The position numbers and the translations under genes are program-made. From positions 1,116,001 through 1,180,000 of the forward strand of contig JAMWBK010000011.1 of assembly GCA_029953675.1 (NCBI GenBank): a stretch of DNA of 64,000 nt, given 5' to 3'. Origin of the DNA: Rhodosorus marinus. Lineage: Eukaryota; Rhodophyta; Stylonematophyceae; Stylonematales; Stylonemataceae. Below the pieces are notes generated by a model that did no database searches, was not told the origin of the DNA, and worked only from the letters and a program-made list of their open reading frames with translations. Numbering within the stretch: the first letter of the stretch is position 1; each line of letters begins with the position of its first letter. Shown one piece after another: positions 23,101 to 33,275 of this stretch.

Positions 23101-26048
23101 GTTGGAGTGGGAGTCTCCACGCTCTCTGTAGTCTCAAACACAGTACAGTAGTCCACCAATGCGGACTCTAAGTCTCCGTTCAGTATGGCAAACTCGTGTG
23201 GTCCGTTCTTCGGGGCCTCGAATATGACCTGCTTGTAAGCCCAATCTGTACCCACCACTGGAGTCACCCAGTTTGCTGTGTTCGACGCTACCGTTTCCCC
23301 CCGCGAGCTTCGCACCACCAAGTCTAGATCACCACCTTCCACCAGGTAGCATCGGTACCTATAGTTCCTTCCTTTCTCCAGTGGAGCCCTTTCACTCGCC
23401 TCCGCGTCTCCCATTGGAAGCCTCATGCTCATCGTCCCCTCAAGCGCGTTCGATTCATAGAACGCGGCAGTACCTTTCAGGCTCCACTTCGCTGGGGCGA
23501 GATCTTCAAAGCTTGGATTGTCTATCAGCTGCTCACCCACGGTACTGGGATCATTTGGGGGCTTCCAGTTGCTTACTGGAATCGGTGTGCTCTGTGCAGC
23601 ATCTCCAACGAATGTCGGTACAAGAGACTGCGGATAAAGGGTACAAGCATCAGCACTTCCGGCCTGGGACGCTGTCGTCGACAGAGTTAGCTCGTAAATG
23701 TCCTTGTCGGTCGAGTAGAAATCCATCTGTTTTAGTCTCCACGTGGACCCATCGATAGCGGTTGAAGGGCCTTCCTCGTCAACCAACATGAGGAACAGGT
23801 TCGACTGCTTGCGGATGTAAAAGTTCACAGATCCACGCACATGACAAACGAGTCGGTAGCCCAGGTTGGCCTTAAGGTAGATCACCTGCATCGCCTCTGC
23901 AGTTTCTTGGCCGAGCCTCAAGCTGCTTCCGCCCCAGTAGGCCGATGTGGTTGAAATAGATGCACCACCGGACAGCTCCCAGTCGTCCGAACCCTTCTCA
24001 AAGCTCGGATTCTTCAACCTCTGTCCGGTCTCGGGAATCGTCCTAGGCTGATCCCTAGGGTCGTTTGCTGGCTCTGGACAGGCGAATGGTGAGGCTCTGC
24101 CTCCGAGAAGACAGCAGGAACCACCGCTGCATTCATCGACCTCGATCGTCACGGTACTAACGTACCCAGATGAATCGGGGTATAGAACATCAACGTACGG
24201 GCTGGGGTTTGAGTTCAGTATAAGAACCCCTACGGGAATCACGAACACCCCAAAGTACATGCTGTTGTCGTTGCGACCGCCTCCAGGGATCCTCTCGTTA
24301 ACTGATGGTACCTCCTCTCCGTTGATGAAGATCCTGGGACGCGGCTCTTTGCTCCGAACCCGCGCATGCGCTACCCTGATATACGCCATGGCGTTCTTGG
24401 AAGAAGGTATGTCCGCAAAGTAGAATCGGATCGATTCGTCCTTTCGGATCGGCACGGGAAATTCCACACCATTCCCAGTCGCGTCAGTCACCCGCTGAAG
24501 ATAATGTCTCGATCGCTCGACTGTTCTACGGTCTATAATGGGCTTCTTAAACATCACTTCGAGTACCGTCATTCCCTCCGGACGCATACGAATCGTCTCT
24601 GGAATCGCATTCATCGTCTCGTTCGACCACATCACCTTGCCTGGTCGGCGAATATTCTGCCTTTCATCCTCATCCGTCGAGTCCTCATCTCTCAACCAGA
24701 GCCTCCTCTCTACGACGGTTTCAACCTCCTCGATTCCATACGGAAAGTTGAGCGCGACGTCGTAGCTTGTCTCCGCGTGAGTGTTCTGAAGCATTACATA
24801 GCCTCTGTCCGAGTTCGCCACGGCATGGACTTTGATATCTGTTTCTGGAGAGTAGGAGTAGGTAAAAGAGCCCTCGATACCTCTCAACAGCTCCCAGTAG
24901 TACAGAAACGGAGTGTAGATATATTCTTCATCAGAGGTCTTCTCAACGATCGACCAGGGATAAGGGTTCTCCATGCGCTGCTTCGCTGTGGTGATCTCCA
25001 GCGTATGAAAGCAGATGAGCTTGATCAGGTTATCATGGACTCGGAGCTGACTCATCATGATCTGGAAGCACTCCTTCATGATCACAAAGTACCTTCCTCC
25101 CAAGGGCTCGCTCGAGATTCTCGTACTCTTGCTGTACCAGCTTCTTTGGTACGCTCCAGACTCAGTGATCGCGTACGGCATCACCTTTTTGGGGGTATGC
25201 ACACTATTGACATATGTATAGGTCTCGACAAGGTCTATGTTCGCATCCTGTACGGATCCACCTCCGTCGTAGATATGTTCACTGACAAAGCCGAGACAGT
25301 CATCTTGCATGGTGGTGTCCAGCCAGAGCTTCATTCTGTTTCTGAAGAGGGCAAATTCTTGATGATGCGGCTTTGCGTTTGCAGCCGTAGGACCACCGAC
25401 TAGGATGTCTGGATGCTCTGCAGTAACGCTCTTGCAGATCTCGTTGCATTGCTCGGCGATTCGAGTGTTTACGTCAATTTCTGTCTCGTCGGGACGGCCT
25501 TCAAGCTTGAGCGTCTTCCATTTGTTGAAGGGCTCGTTGAAACACTCGTAGTAACCAGGTCTGGGATACCGCACCGAGTCATCGAAGAACCACGTGAAGA
25601 AGTCCGCTGTGTACTTGCGAGCCGATTGTGTGAGCGATTGGCTGTTGATCCACTGCCTCATAACCACAGCATCGTCGGTGACAAATCTTTCTCTCGTAAT
25701 GAATCGTCTACGGTTCGCATCGGAGTTCTCATTGGACTTGAACTTCACGTCTTGGTCCCCATCAGCTTGCGCAGTGTCCAACGCATTCGGAAAGTTATCC
25801 GAACCTCCAAATGGTCCACCAGCTGTCCTTCCAAAATGAACTCGTAGCTCGTCGGCGAAATACTCCATCTTATCCTCGATTACCCTGACTACAGAATAGT
25901 CTCCATGGGCGTTGATGAGCCGCTCCCTGTTGAATTCGGATACGCCATTTGTGCTCAACGTGGTCCAAAAGTCCACATCTACCTCCACTGCGGTGCTCCA
26001 TTCCGCAAAAAGTATGAGCACCACCAGAACCCCTTGCCGGATACCCAT
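20196..26048 (-). CDS. Secreted modular GH86-like glycosidase with seven C-terminal modules (about 1926 aa)
   Basis: Proposed exons on the minus strand are 26048-20281 and 20208-20196, separated by a 72-nt intron. Without splicing the frame ends abruptly at VDSCAM; with it the protein ends SCAMYEL, restoring the family's CxLY-type ending. A signal peptide covers about residues 1-20. The core spans about 22-660, with acid/base candidate Glu172 (FNEP), nucleophile candidate Glu296 (ITESG) and a terminal SCCLL cap. Seven jelly-roll-like modules follow at about 676-806, 839-973, 996-1129, 1154-1278, 1384-1514, 1551-1681 and 1794-1926. Modules four and five are joined by a Pro-Thr dipeptide run of roughly 50 repeats, and modules six and seven by PTEPPTAV-type repeats. 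Module six lacks both conserved cysteines. Its likely role is extracellular galactan hydrolysis. The GH86 assignment is from remembered family patterns. Confidence 0.82.
20209..20280 (-). other. 72-nt intron near the 3' end of the 1926-aa glycosidase gene
   Basis: Read on the minus strand it begins GTAAGT, has a CTAAC branch-point-like motif and ends in CACGCAG. Splicing joins GCTAT to G-TAT-GAA-CTC-TGA. The resulting Cys-Ala-Met-Tyr matches the Cys-x-Leu-Tyr end of sister modules. Confidence 0.75.
20690..20990 (-). repeat. Coding repeat for a Pro/Thr/Glu linker
   Basis: Repeats of 24 bases encode PTEPPTAV variants between modules six and seven of the largest glycosidase. The units near 20830-20960 are the most regular. 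Confidence 0.8.
21900..22205 (-). repeat. Hexanucleotide microsatellite encoding a Pro-Thr run
   Basis: About fifty six-base units, written GGCGTT/GGTGTT/GGCGTC on the plus strand, encode an almost pure (Pro-Thr)n linker between modules four and five. Because the unit is six bases, length change keeps the frame. Confidence 0.95.
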
Positions 26049-29000
26049 TGTCCACGCAGACTTTCCAACGTATGTCCAAATCCTCGTCCTGCAGAACTAA
26101 AATCCCCGTCTACACATTCCCCCCTCCAATCTCAAATCTGCTCCTCTCGAGTCAGGTAAAAGACTCATTCCTCCGCGATCCGCACTCTCCCTTCGTGCCT
26201 CTCCAGGCCCTTATCTCCCTACCCTCAACTCTCTTCAATCCTGTAGGAACTTTTATCCTTGGGGACCTGAGGCAATTAACCCAGAAAGACCTTGTCTTGT
26301 TACGAGACGTGGTGAACTATAACATCAGTGAAGATGACGTGTATGGAGGCCCTTGAGGTTTTGGGCTGTTCTCCCCTCCAAAATATCAACCCACTTCAAA
26401 ATTCTGTGAAGTTAAGAAGTCGATGACCTTTTTCATGCGGATCAGTTCACAATTTTTCGAAAGTTTTGACCGAAGGCGAGAGGGCCGCGTATCGAGCGCC
26501 TTGAAAATTGGTTTGTTGTCTTGAAAAGCCTCTCCCGTGCAACCAGATTTCCAGATAAAATAAATCAGCGTTGCAAAAATGAATCACAAGTTCCGCAAGA
26601 GAGATCGGCATTTTGGGGAGGATGCGATGAACCTCTGTTTAGTTTTGGACTGCCTCGGCAACCAAACCGTACGGCCCTGGCCTTTCCCAGTAGCCGTTCA
26701 AGAAGAGTTTCCTCATCGAATCTTGTTTTTTCATTATCAAGACGAGCTTTGTTTACTAAGAAGCGTCGCACGAGAGAAAACTACTCATCCGCTTCCTACG
26801 GGGTCTTCCTCACCGCGTGAAGCAAACCCTTCCCAATCTGTAGCATTCCATTGCCGTCTCTACCAAAATACTTAACACATAAAACCAAACAAAAATACCC
26901 GTTTCACTAAATTCCCTGATTTCATTTCAGAAAACCAACGTTGATAAGGAATAACAGCGAACTTGGTTGGTCCAATTTAAATTTATAAGTAATATAAAAA
27001 ATGTAATGAACTAAAACTCTTTTATATTTTATAGACAGGGGATAATTATACCCTATATTTATACGAATATTTATAAGGGATAGTTCAGTTCATTTACTGT
27101 ATGATTGGTTAATGTTTCATATATTATTATATAAATATAGATTATGGTTTAATTTTTCTGCTAGACGTAATTTTTGCACTGGAAAATATTTTCAAAAATT
27201 CTCTTTGTTATTTTGAAGAAACAGCCAACCATTCACTTTCCTCTCTAATTTGTTCCCATTTCCTTCTTTTGGTCACGTCCACATCAATGATAGAAGATGA
27301 TATTTCTACCCCTTACAATTTACTTGTGCTTGCATAGTAGACGTAATTTTATACTTTACTTCAATATATGTCAGCTGTAGAAATGGAAGATAGGAGGGGG
27401 GTAGAATTTTGTTCGTGTTTTTTGGCCGAAAAATTACGTGGAGGATTGTGTTTCTTGCTACTTTTTGCATCACGATTCACTCTCTTCGTTTAATGAATAA
27501 TGTTTGATGAATAAAGAAGTCTGAAGAGGGACTTTTAATAAAGTCTCTGCGCAAAATGGCATCTGAATCATTTAGTTGTAAACCTTTAAAGGCAATATTG
27601 GGCCCAGGGGGATGCGGTCCTAGAACAACAAATATGGACGATCTGAACAACGATCAAAATGTAAAAACTACGATGCATGTTTCGATCTTATTAGAATTGT
27701 TTGGATCAAACAAAAGCGTATTCTAGAACTTTATTTCTATTTTATTTTGTATTTCCAGGATTTTGATGTTGTTATGAATCAAATTTGTGTGTATGAGTCT
27801 AGTCTGGTGGGTTGGGTGTCGGGGTTATAACGGTGTTTGTATCGGTAATTTGTTTAGGAGTGTTTGGTAAGCAGGTTGCAAACCGCTACTCGTAGGACTT
27901 GACAGGGCGCGCTGGGGTAAATAGATAAGATAAAGTGTTAGTCTTGGAATTGTAAGTAGATCGAAAGTGTTAGTCTGTGAGGGGGGTAGATCGAAAGTGT
28001 TAGCGTTGATCGAAAAGTGTTAGGCTCCTTTGGGCTTTGGAATAGACCGAATGCTTTTCCATACATACCCCTCTTGGATGGAGACGAGTCCTCGATTCAC
28101 AACCCGGCGGTTTGGCTTCGATTTTGCTAAAAACAAAATTGCCGTTTCGTAACCGAAATTTGATCGGATAAAAGGTCAAATTCAGTTGCGCTTCAGTGTG
28201 GTGAGGTTGAAATTTTAAGCTTGTCAATAGGGTTGTCCTATCAGGCTGCTTGAATCCATTATTTCGTTCATCAGTGTCTCCTCGACCCACCGCCAATGAC
28301 TTATCGGGTTGGCTCATTCAATCGGCCACTATGAAGGGCTACCAAATCAGCACCACGGGCAATCATCTGCCCGCAACCGTAGCTTGACTTTTGTCAGACT
28401 ACGAGCAATCGCACAAACAAAAAGACCAGGTTTTCTCTCAAGAGGCACTTCTTTTCGCGCCAAAGTCAGCAGTGGTAGTCTCTGCCAACCTCGCGTTCAA
28501 CTGCGTTTTGCATTGATATGCACCGGGCACCCATGGATACGGGAGCATGATGAGGCAATGCGGTTTCGACATCCTTGCGCGGCGTTGCTGGTCGGTTCCT
28601 ATTTCTCGTAGCGCGCAACGTGCTAGGGGAAATCCTGTCGCTGATTTTCGGTCCAGCGAGCAATGATAAACACGCTCAGTCATCTACCAGGAAACAGCAG
28701 CGCGAATTGAAAACCGGTCAAAGTCCCATGCGCATCGAATACTTTGTCTGCATGCCTACAAGTCGTGATCAATAGTAAAAGTTTTTCCGTGGTGAATCAG
28801 TTGCAACCCTGAAACAAATTCCACAAAAGCAGCAACGACATGCAAAAATCATAGTTGAGCCACTCCCGCCCGATGAATAAGTGTCCACTCCATATTCCAA
28901 TTCAAGAGAAAAGTCGATTGTCGTTGGGGAAGCAGGTTATGCTTGTTTGTCCTGTGACTTTGGATGTGAGCTCCGTTCTATGCTCTACACAGAACTTCTT

Positions 29001-29743
29001 GCTGGAATTACTTCATTTCAATTGCCCGGACGTAGTCGTGCTTGGATACGCTCTCCTGACCACTCGAATGTCGCTCTGGCTGCCTGTCCTTGTGAGGGCG
29101 CGATAGGATTTCCACTTCACCACATAGAAAAGGATTTCGAGGTGTGTCTTGAGAGTCCACTAGCATGTAGATACTTCCTTGACCACAAGATCAACGCTCA
29201 TTTCTGATATACACACACGCCTGGACGTTGTGATTTGGTCGAAACACTCATTTCAGAGCACTGACCACATCCGTTAGGTCAAGGGAGGGCTATTGATCTT
29301 GATCGTTCACAGGCCTTCTCGCAATAACCATCGTCGACACGAACAGCAAACAATCTTGCACCGGCCTTGTCTAAACAGGAGCAAATCCAGATTCTGAAGC
29401 AGTTTGGTCGGTTAAGTGTGACATCATCAAGCAAGACTAGCAATTAACTCGCCTTGGACCGTTTCAACCACCTCGGATTGCGTACGTCAGCTCTTAAACT
29501 TTAGTTCTTTCGCGTGTTTTTGACCGACGAGGCGCTTCAATCCATACGAGCAACCAAAAACTACCCTGAAGCGTGATGTACAACTGTACGATATAAGTAC
29601 TAAGTCGTTACAATCGAATGACAGCACTGAGGTTTTTGAGACTAACCCGCCGAGGTCGTTGGAGTTGGTGAGGAGGAGGCTGGGACTTGTGTTTGAAATA
29701 GAATAGGAAGTGTACTTGTTCGTCTTTTTGTTGGTGGCTTAAG
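26049..29743. other. Intergenic region, no gene seen
   Basis: Bases 26049-26260 are C/A-rich on the plus strand and are the leader and promoter side of the minus-strand glycosidase. A weak ATAAAA motif lies at about 26251-26256. Bases 26880-27580 are very AT-rich. A short unit (GATCGAAAGTGTTAG) occurs three times between about 27957 and 28022. Open frames around 28.4-29.2 kb show no recognisable domain. Bases 29640-29743 are G/T-rich and form the leader of the next gene. Confidence 0.45.
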
Positions 29744-31345
29744 ATGTCCGTGACTCTGCATGTATATGATCTATCTCAAGGCATGGCTTCTCAGATGTCG
29801 CCTGCCCTGTTGGGTAAGCAGATTGGAGGAATCTGGCATACTGGGATTGTCGCTTTCGGAAGGGAGTACTACTTTGGGGGAGGGATTTGTGTTGATGCGC
29901 CGGGAACGACTCCGTATGGGTCCCCCGTTGAGGAGCATGTGATTGGAAGTACGAGCAAGAGCTCGGAGGAGTTTTTGGCGTTCCTGAGGTCGGTTAGCTC
30001 GAGGTTTACGATGGAAACGTACAACCTGTTCGAGCACAACTGTAACAACTTCTCAGACGAGTGCTCACGGTTCCTAACTGGGAAAGGAATTCCTGAGTAT
30101 ATTCTAAATCTTCCCTCGGAAGTCCTTTCGACGAGCATGGGCCAAATGATTCGTCCCATGATCGATTCCATGCAGAACGGTATTCGAGATGCATCGATCG
30201 GACATGAGGTGAACCTCGGGAACGGTCTCGCCTCTGCACCAGTAGCAAAGTAGGTCATGAAACTCATACTGCACATAAAACTTTGTTCACTGTTCTTATT
30301 ACGCTAAACTGTTCTCTCGCGTCCAGGTCAGCCCCTAGGTACCCGGCCCTCGACGCCCTCCACCGCGCCAAAATCCAGCTCGCAAAAGCGAACAGGGACG
30401 CCATCAAGAAGAAACTAAGAGAACTCGACGACTCAACCGATCCAGAATCAATACAGAGCCTCTTCAGTTACCTCGAAACTTCAAGTCCGGCAAACGCCTT
30501 CCCAGCTCTCGACCTCATCAGGTTGCATGCTCTCAACCCCACTCTCTCGAAGACCATCCAGGCGAGGTGACAACCAGTGCATCAGACAATCTGTCCTTAC
30601 AAACAGACAGACTGTCGATTTACACTTGGACAGACTGTCTTTAGGAATGATTATTGTTTTGCAGAAAATAATCTGCGGTATTTCGAGTATTGAAATGAAT
30701 TGTTTTTGGACGCTTTTGCTCAACCACAACATTAGGTTGAAGTGGATGTTAGAGCGGTATGTGCTGATGAAAGGTACAGGTGTGGGGGAACGGGCGAGCT
30801 GCATGATGGTCTTGAGGACTGCAGTGAATCTTCTATTTGTTGGAGAGGTTTCCGGAGTCCTTTTGGGAGGAGATTCGGAGGTTTTGGTGGATGCTGCTGT
30901 GGAGGGGTTGCAGCATGGGCATGCTCAGGTGAGGATGCTAGTTGTGACTGTTGATTCTCATAAATGGGATTTCGTCTTGGAAGTTGGAACTTGACTATAC
31001 TGGACTGACGGCGCTTGATTCCGGTCTCTGCGATGGTCTTAGGTTCGCATGGCGGCAGTGTCGCTTGTTTTAAATATTGCCATATCGGTGAGGCATGGTA
31101 CGCCACTCGATGAATCGAGTTCAGTGAGACTTGTATGCGCCCTTGCTGAGAGGCTTGCAGAGGAAACGACGAGCTCGTCTGAGGTTGGGATGCTGCTCGG
31201 AGCGATTGCGGCGTTTTCTGAAGGAGATGAGGACTCCAAGCTGCTTGCCAAGACGCTGGATATTGACGCTCAGTCGATTGCAAAGCGTGAAGCTGGGAGT
31301 CTCTCCGCGGCAGCGCTTCAGTTGCAAGAGCTGCTTAATGGATAA
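29744..31345 (+). CDS. PPPDE-type cysteine peptidase fused to a PUL domain (413 aa)
   Basis: Four exons are proposed: 29744-30249, 30327-30566, 30736-30928 and 31043-31345. All joins are GT-AG and keep frame. The N-terminal 150 residues are a PPPDE (DeSI-like) fold: His32 in WHTG and Cys100 in EHNCNNF form the catalytic pair. These thiol peptidases remove ubiquitin or SUMO. The rest matches a PUL domain of helical repeats (FPALDLIRLHALNP, MMVLRTAVNLLF, VRMAAVSLVLNIA), which in other proteins binds Cdc48/p97. The combination suggests a role in ubiquitin/SUMO and Cdc48-linked turnover in cytosol or nucleus (inference). The first intron donor overlaps an in-frame TAG, so an unspliced reading would end early. 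The second intron (169 nt) is the least certain. Confidence 0.82.
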
Positions 31346-32352
31346 TTGAGTACACGGTACAGTTTTTTTGGAATTCTCCAACCAACTGATTGCGCTACTT
31401 CGTCAGCGCGCTCGCTCTGCCCCTGGCGAACTCCTTCTCACTTGGAGATGATGGCGCCGGCGACAAGTCGAGACTGGCAGAATCAGATGAATAGTGCACG
31501 GCTACATGCGACAACCCACGGGATTCAATCCCAGCGTAAGTGGAGGAAAACAAGCCTAAGATGATATTCTGCAGAGGTGCTCCATCGAAGATCCTGTGGA
31601 CAATCCCACGTCCGCTAGAGATCCCAGGGTGGATATCCCTCTGCATAGCTGGCACCTCACTCGTATTTCTCAGAACCCGGGGTTTTCTGAGGAACTGTGC
31701 AGCTCGTTTGGCCAAGATCGTGAAGAATTCCTGGAGACCATGACATATCCACATCCGCAAGGAGTCAATCACTACCACTACACTACTGTTGTATCCTGAT
31801 CTTCTAGCCAAGTCTCTTTCATCGAAAACCAGGTTTGTGCCTAGGGGATGTTCTCAGATGACTTTCGTTTATAGGAAAAGGAGGATGACTCCAAGGTGAC
31901 GTTCTGGACGCCACCGCCTACTACCTGAGCTAGATTAACAAGTAAACTGTCCGATCCGCCCTTCGACCGCAAAAGCAAGCACACCATCTCGGCTTCATCG
32001 CGCTGTATGTCCGTTTCTATACCGCCGATGACTAAACGAATTTCGCACCAGCAGTCATCTTGCTAAATGTAACGTTTCCGTGGCTATCTCGGTCCACCAA
32101 AGCAATAGATCGCTGCGTGTTCCACCCATCTAGCCCATGAAACCCATGACAGTTCTAGGCTTTGCAAGGGGGAGTCGGAGGACACGGTTTCTTCACGAGC
32201 GGGGTAGACTTCAGGACATGTTGTTCGGATTGGGGATCTGGAGCTCTGGCGCCTCTCTTCCGAATGCCATCTCTTGTGTGAGGAATCTTCTGGTCTCGTA
32301 GAGCTCAGAAAGCGCTGAAGTTTCGACAGTTGGGCTACCGGCTTGCGGGTTT
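31346..32352. other. Intergenic region
   Basis: No supported gene. A frame at 31575-31799 is protein-like but could only be linked to an ATG at 31506 through a 39-nt intron, shorter than any intron accepted here, so it was not called. Confidence 0.4.
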
Positions 32353-33275
32353 ATGGCATTTGCAGGGTCGTTTGGAGCGGGAAAGCGCGGAGCAAAGCGC
32401 GGAGCAAAGCACGAGGTATGTAGTGCTGCGTGTGGAAGGATTGAAGTCCTGTATGAGGACGAGTGGATGCTGGCTGTGGATAAGCCTGGGTCCATGTTGA
32501 TGCACAGGAACATCAAGCTGACACGTGGGAAGGAGGAGAAGTATGTAATTGATGAGCTGAAGAAGCAGCAGAACGATAAGGAAATATACGTCGTTCACCG
32601 ACTGGATAGAGCAACCAGTGGGGTTGTGCTTTTCGCTCGGAGCCCGGAGGTGGTCACTGAACTACAGCGGATGCTTTCCCTTGAAGAAGCTCAGAAAACG
32701 TACCTTGCCCTAGTCCGCGGTTTCACACCGGAGCAATGGGTCAACGACAACCCGCTAACAGACCACGATAGCAAGAAGAAAGTACGGAGAACTGCAAATA
32801 CATCATTTGAGCGACTTCTGACGCTCCAGGCGTCGCGGCTGTCACTCGTTAGAGCGACGCCTAAGACGGGGAGAACAAACCAGATCAGAAGGCACCTCGC
32901 TGGTGACAGAAACCACATCATCGGGGACGTCAAATACGGCAAAGGACGTGACAATCAGTTCATGAGGGATCGGTACGTGCAGGAAAGGACAGAGACAGAT
33001 TCATCTTTTCCGAAATCGCTTAAGACTCCCCCCCCCCCGGTCGCTAATGGTTGCGAAATCACTCCAAATCTTGCAGGTATGGGCTTCCTAGACTATTTCT
33101 ACACGCAAGAAGGCTAACAATACGTCATCCGAGAACTTCCGAGCTCATGACCATTGAAGCACCGCTGCCCCTTGACCTCTTCGACTTTTTGGCGGCGCTG
33201 CCCGATTTTTCAGCTTACACTCATCCTCCTATTACTGATCTAGGTGTTTCTATTGGCAAACATGTTTCCTTATAA
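32353..33275 (+). CDS. RluA-family RNA pseudouridine synthase (about 272 aa)
   Basis: Exons 32353-32972 and 33077-33275 join in frame through a 104-nt GT-AG intron, giving MRDR-YGLPRLFLHA. The catalytic motif HRLDRATSG holds the essential Asp85. VDKPGSMLMH near residues 42-51 and GRTNQIRRHL are further hallmarks. The closest bacterial type is TruC (tRNA U65) by general look. The enzyme isomerises uridine to pseudouridine in tRNA or rRNA. There is no S4 domain and no clear targeting peptide; the N-terminus is Gly/Lys/Arg-rich. The last 15 residues are uncertain, since another intron could begin near 33241 and lead to a protein-like stretch around 33342-33420. Confidence 0.85.

Noticed and set aside
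24366-25403. Plus-strand 345-codon open frame
   Set aside because: It lies antisense to the conserved catalytic core of the minus-strand GH86-like gene, which has motifs and a signal peptide.
27957-28022. Three copies of GATCGAAAGTGTTAG, considered as a CRISPR-like or telomere-like array
   Set aside because: Spacing is irregular, only three copies, no cas genes, and the genome is eukaryotic.
31506-31799. Possible two-exon small gene (10 + 74 codons)
   Set aside because: It needs a 39-nt intron and shows no domain; the second part is only weakly protein-like.
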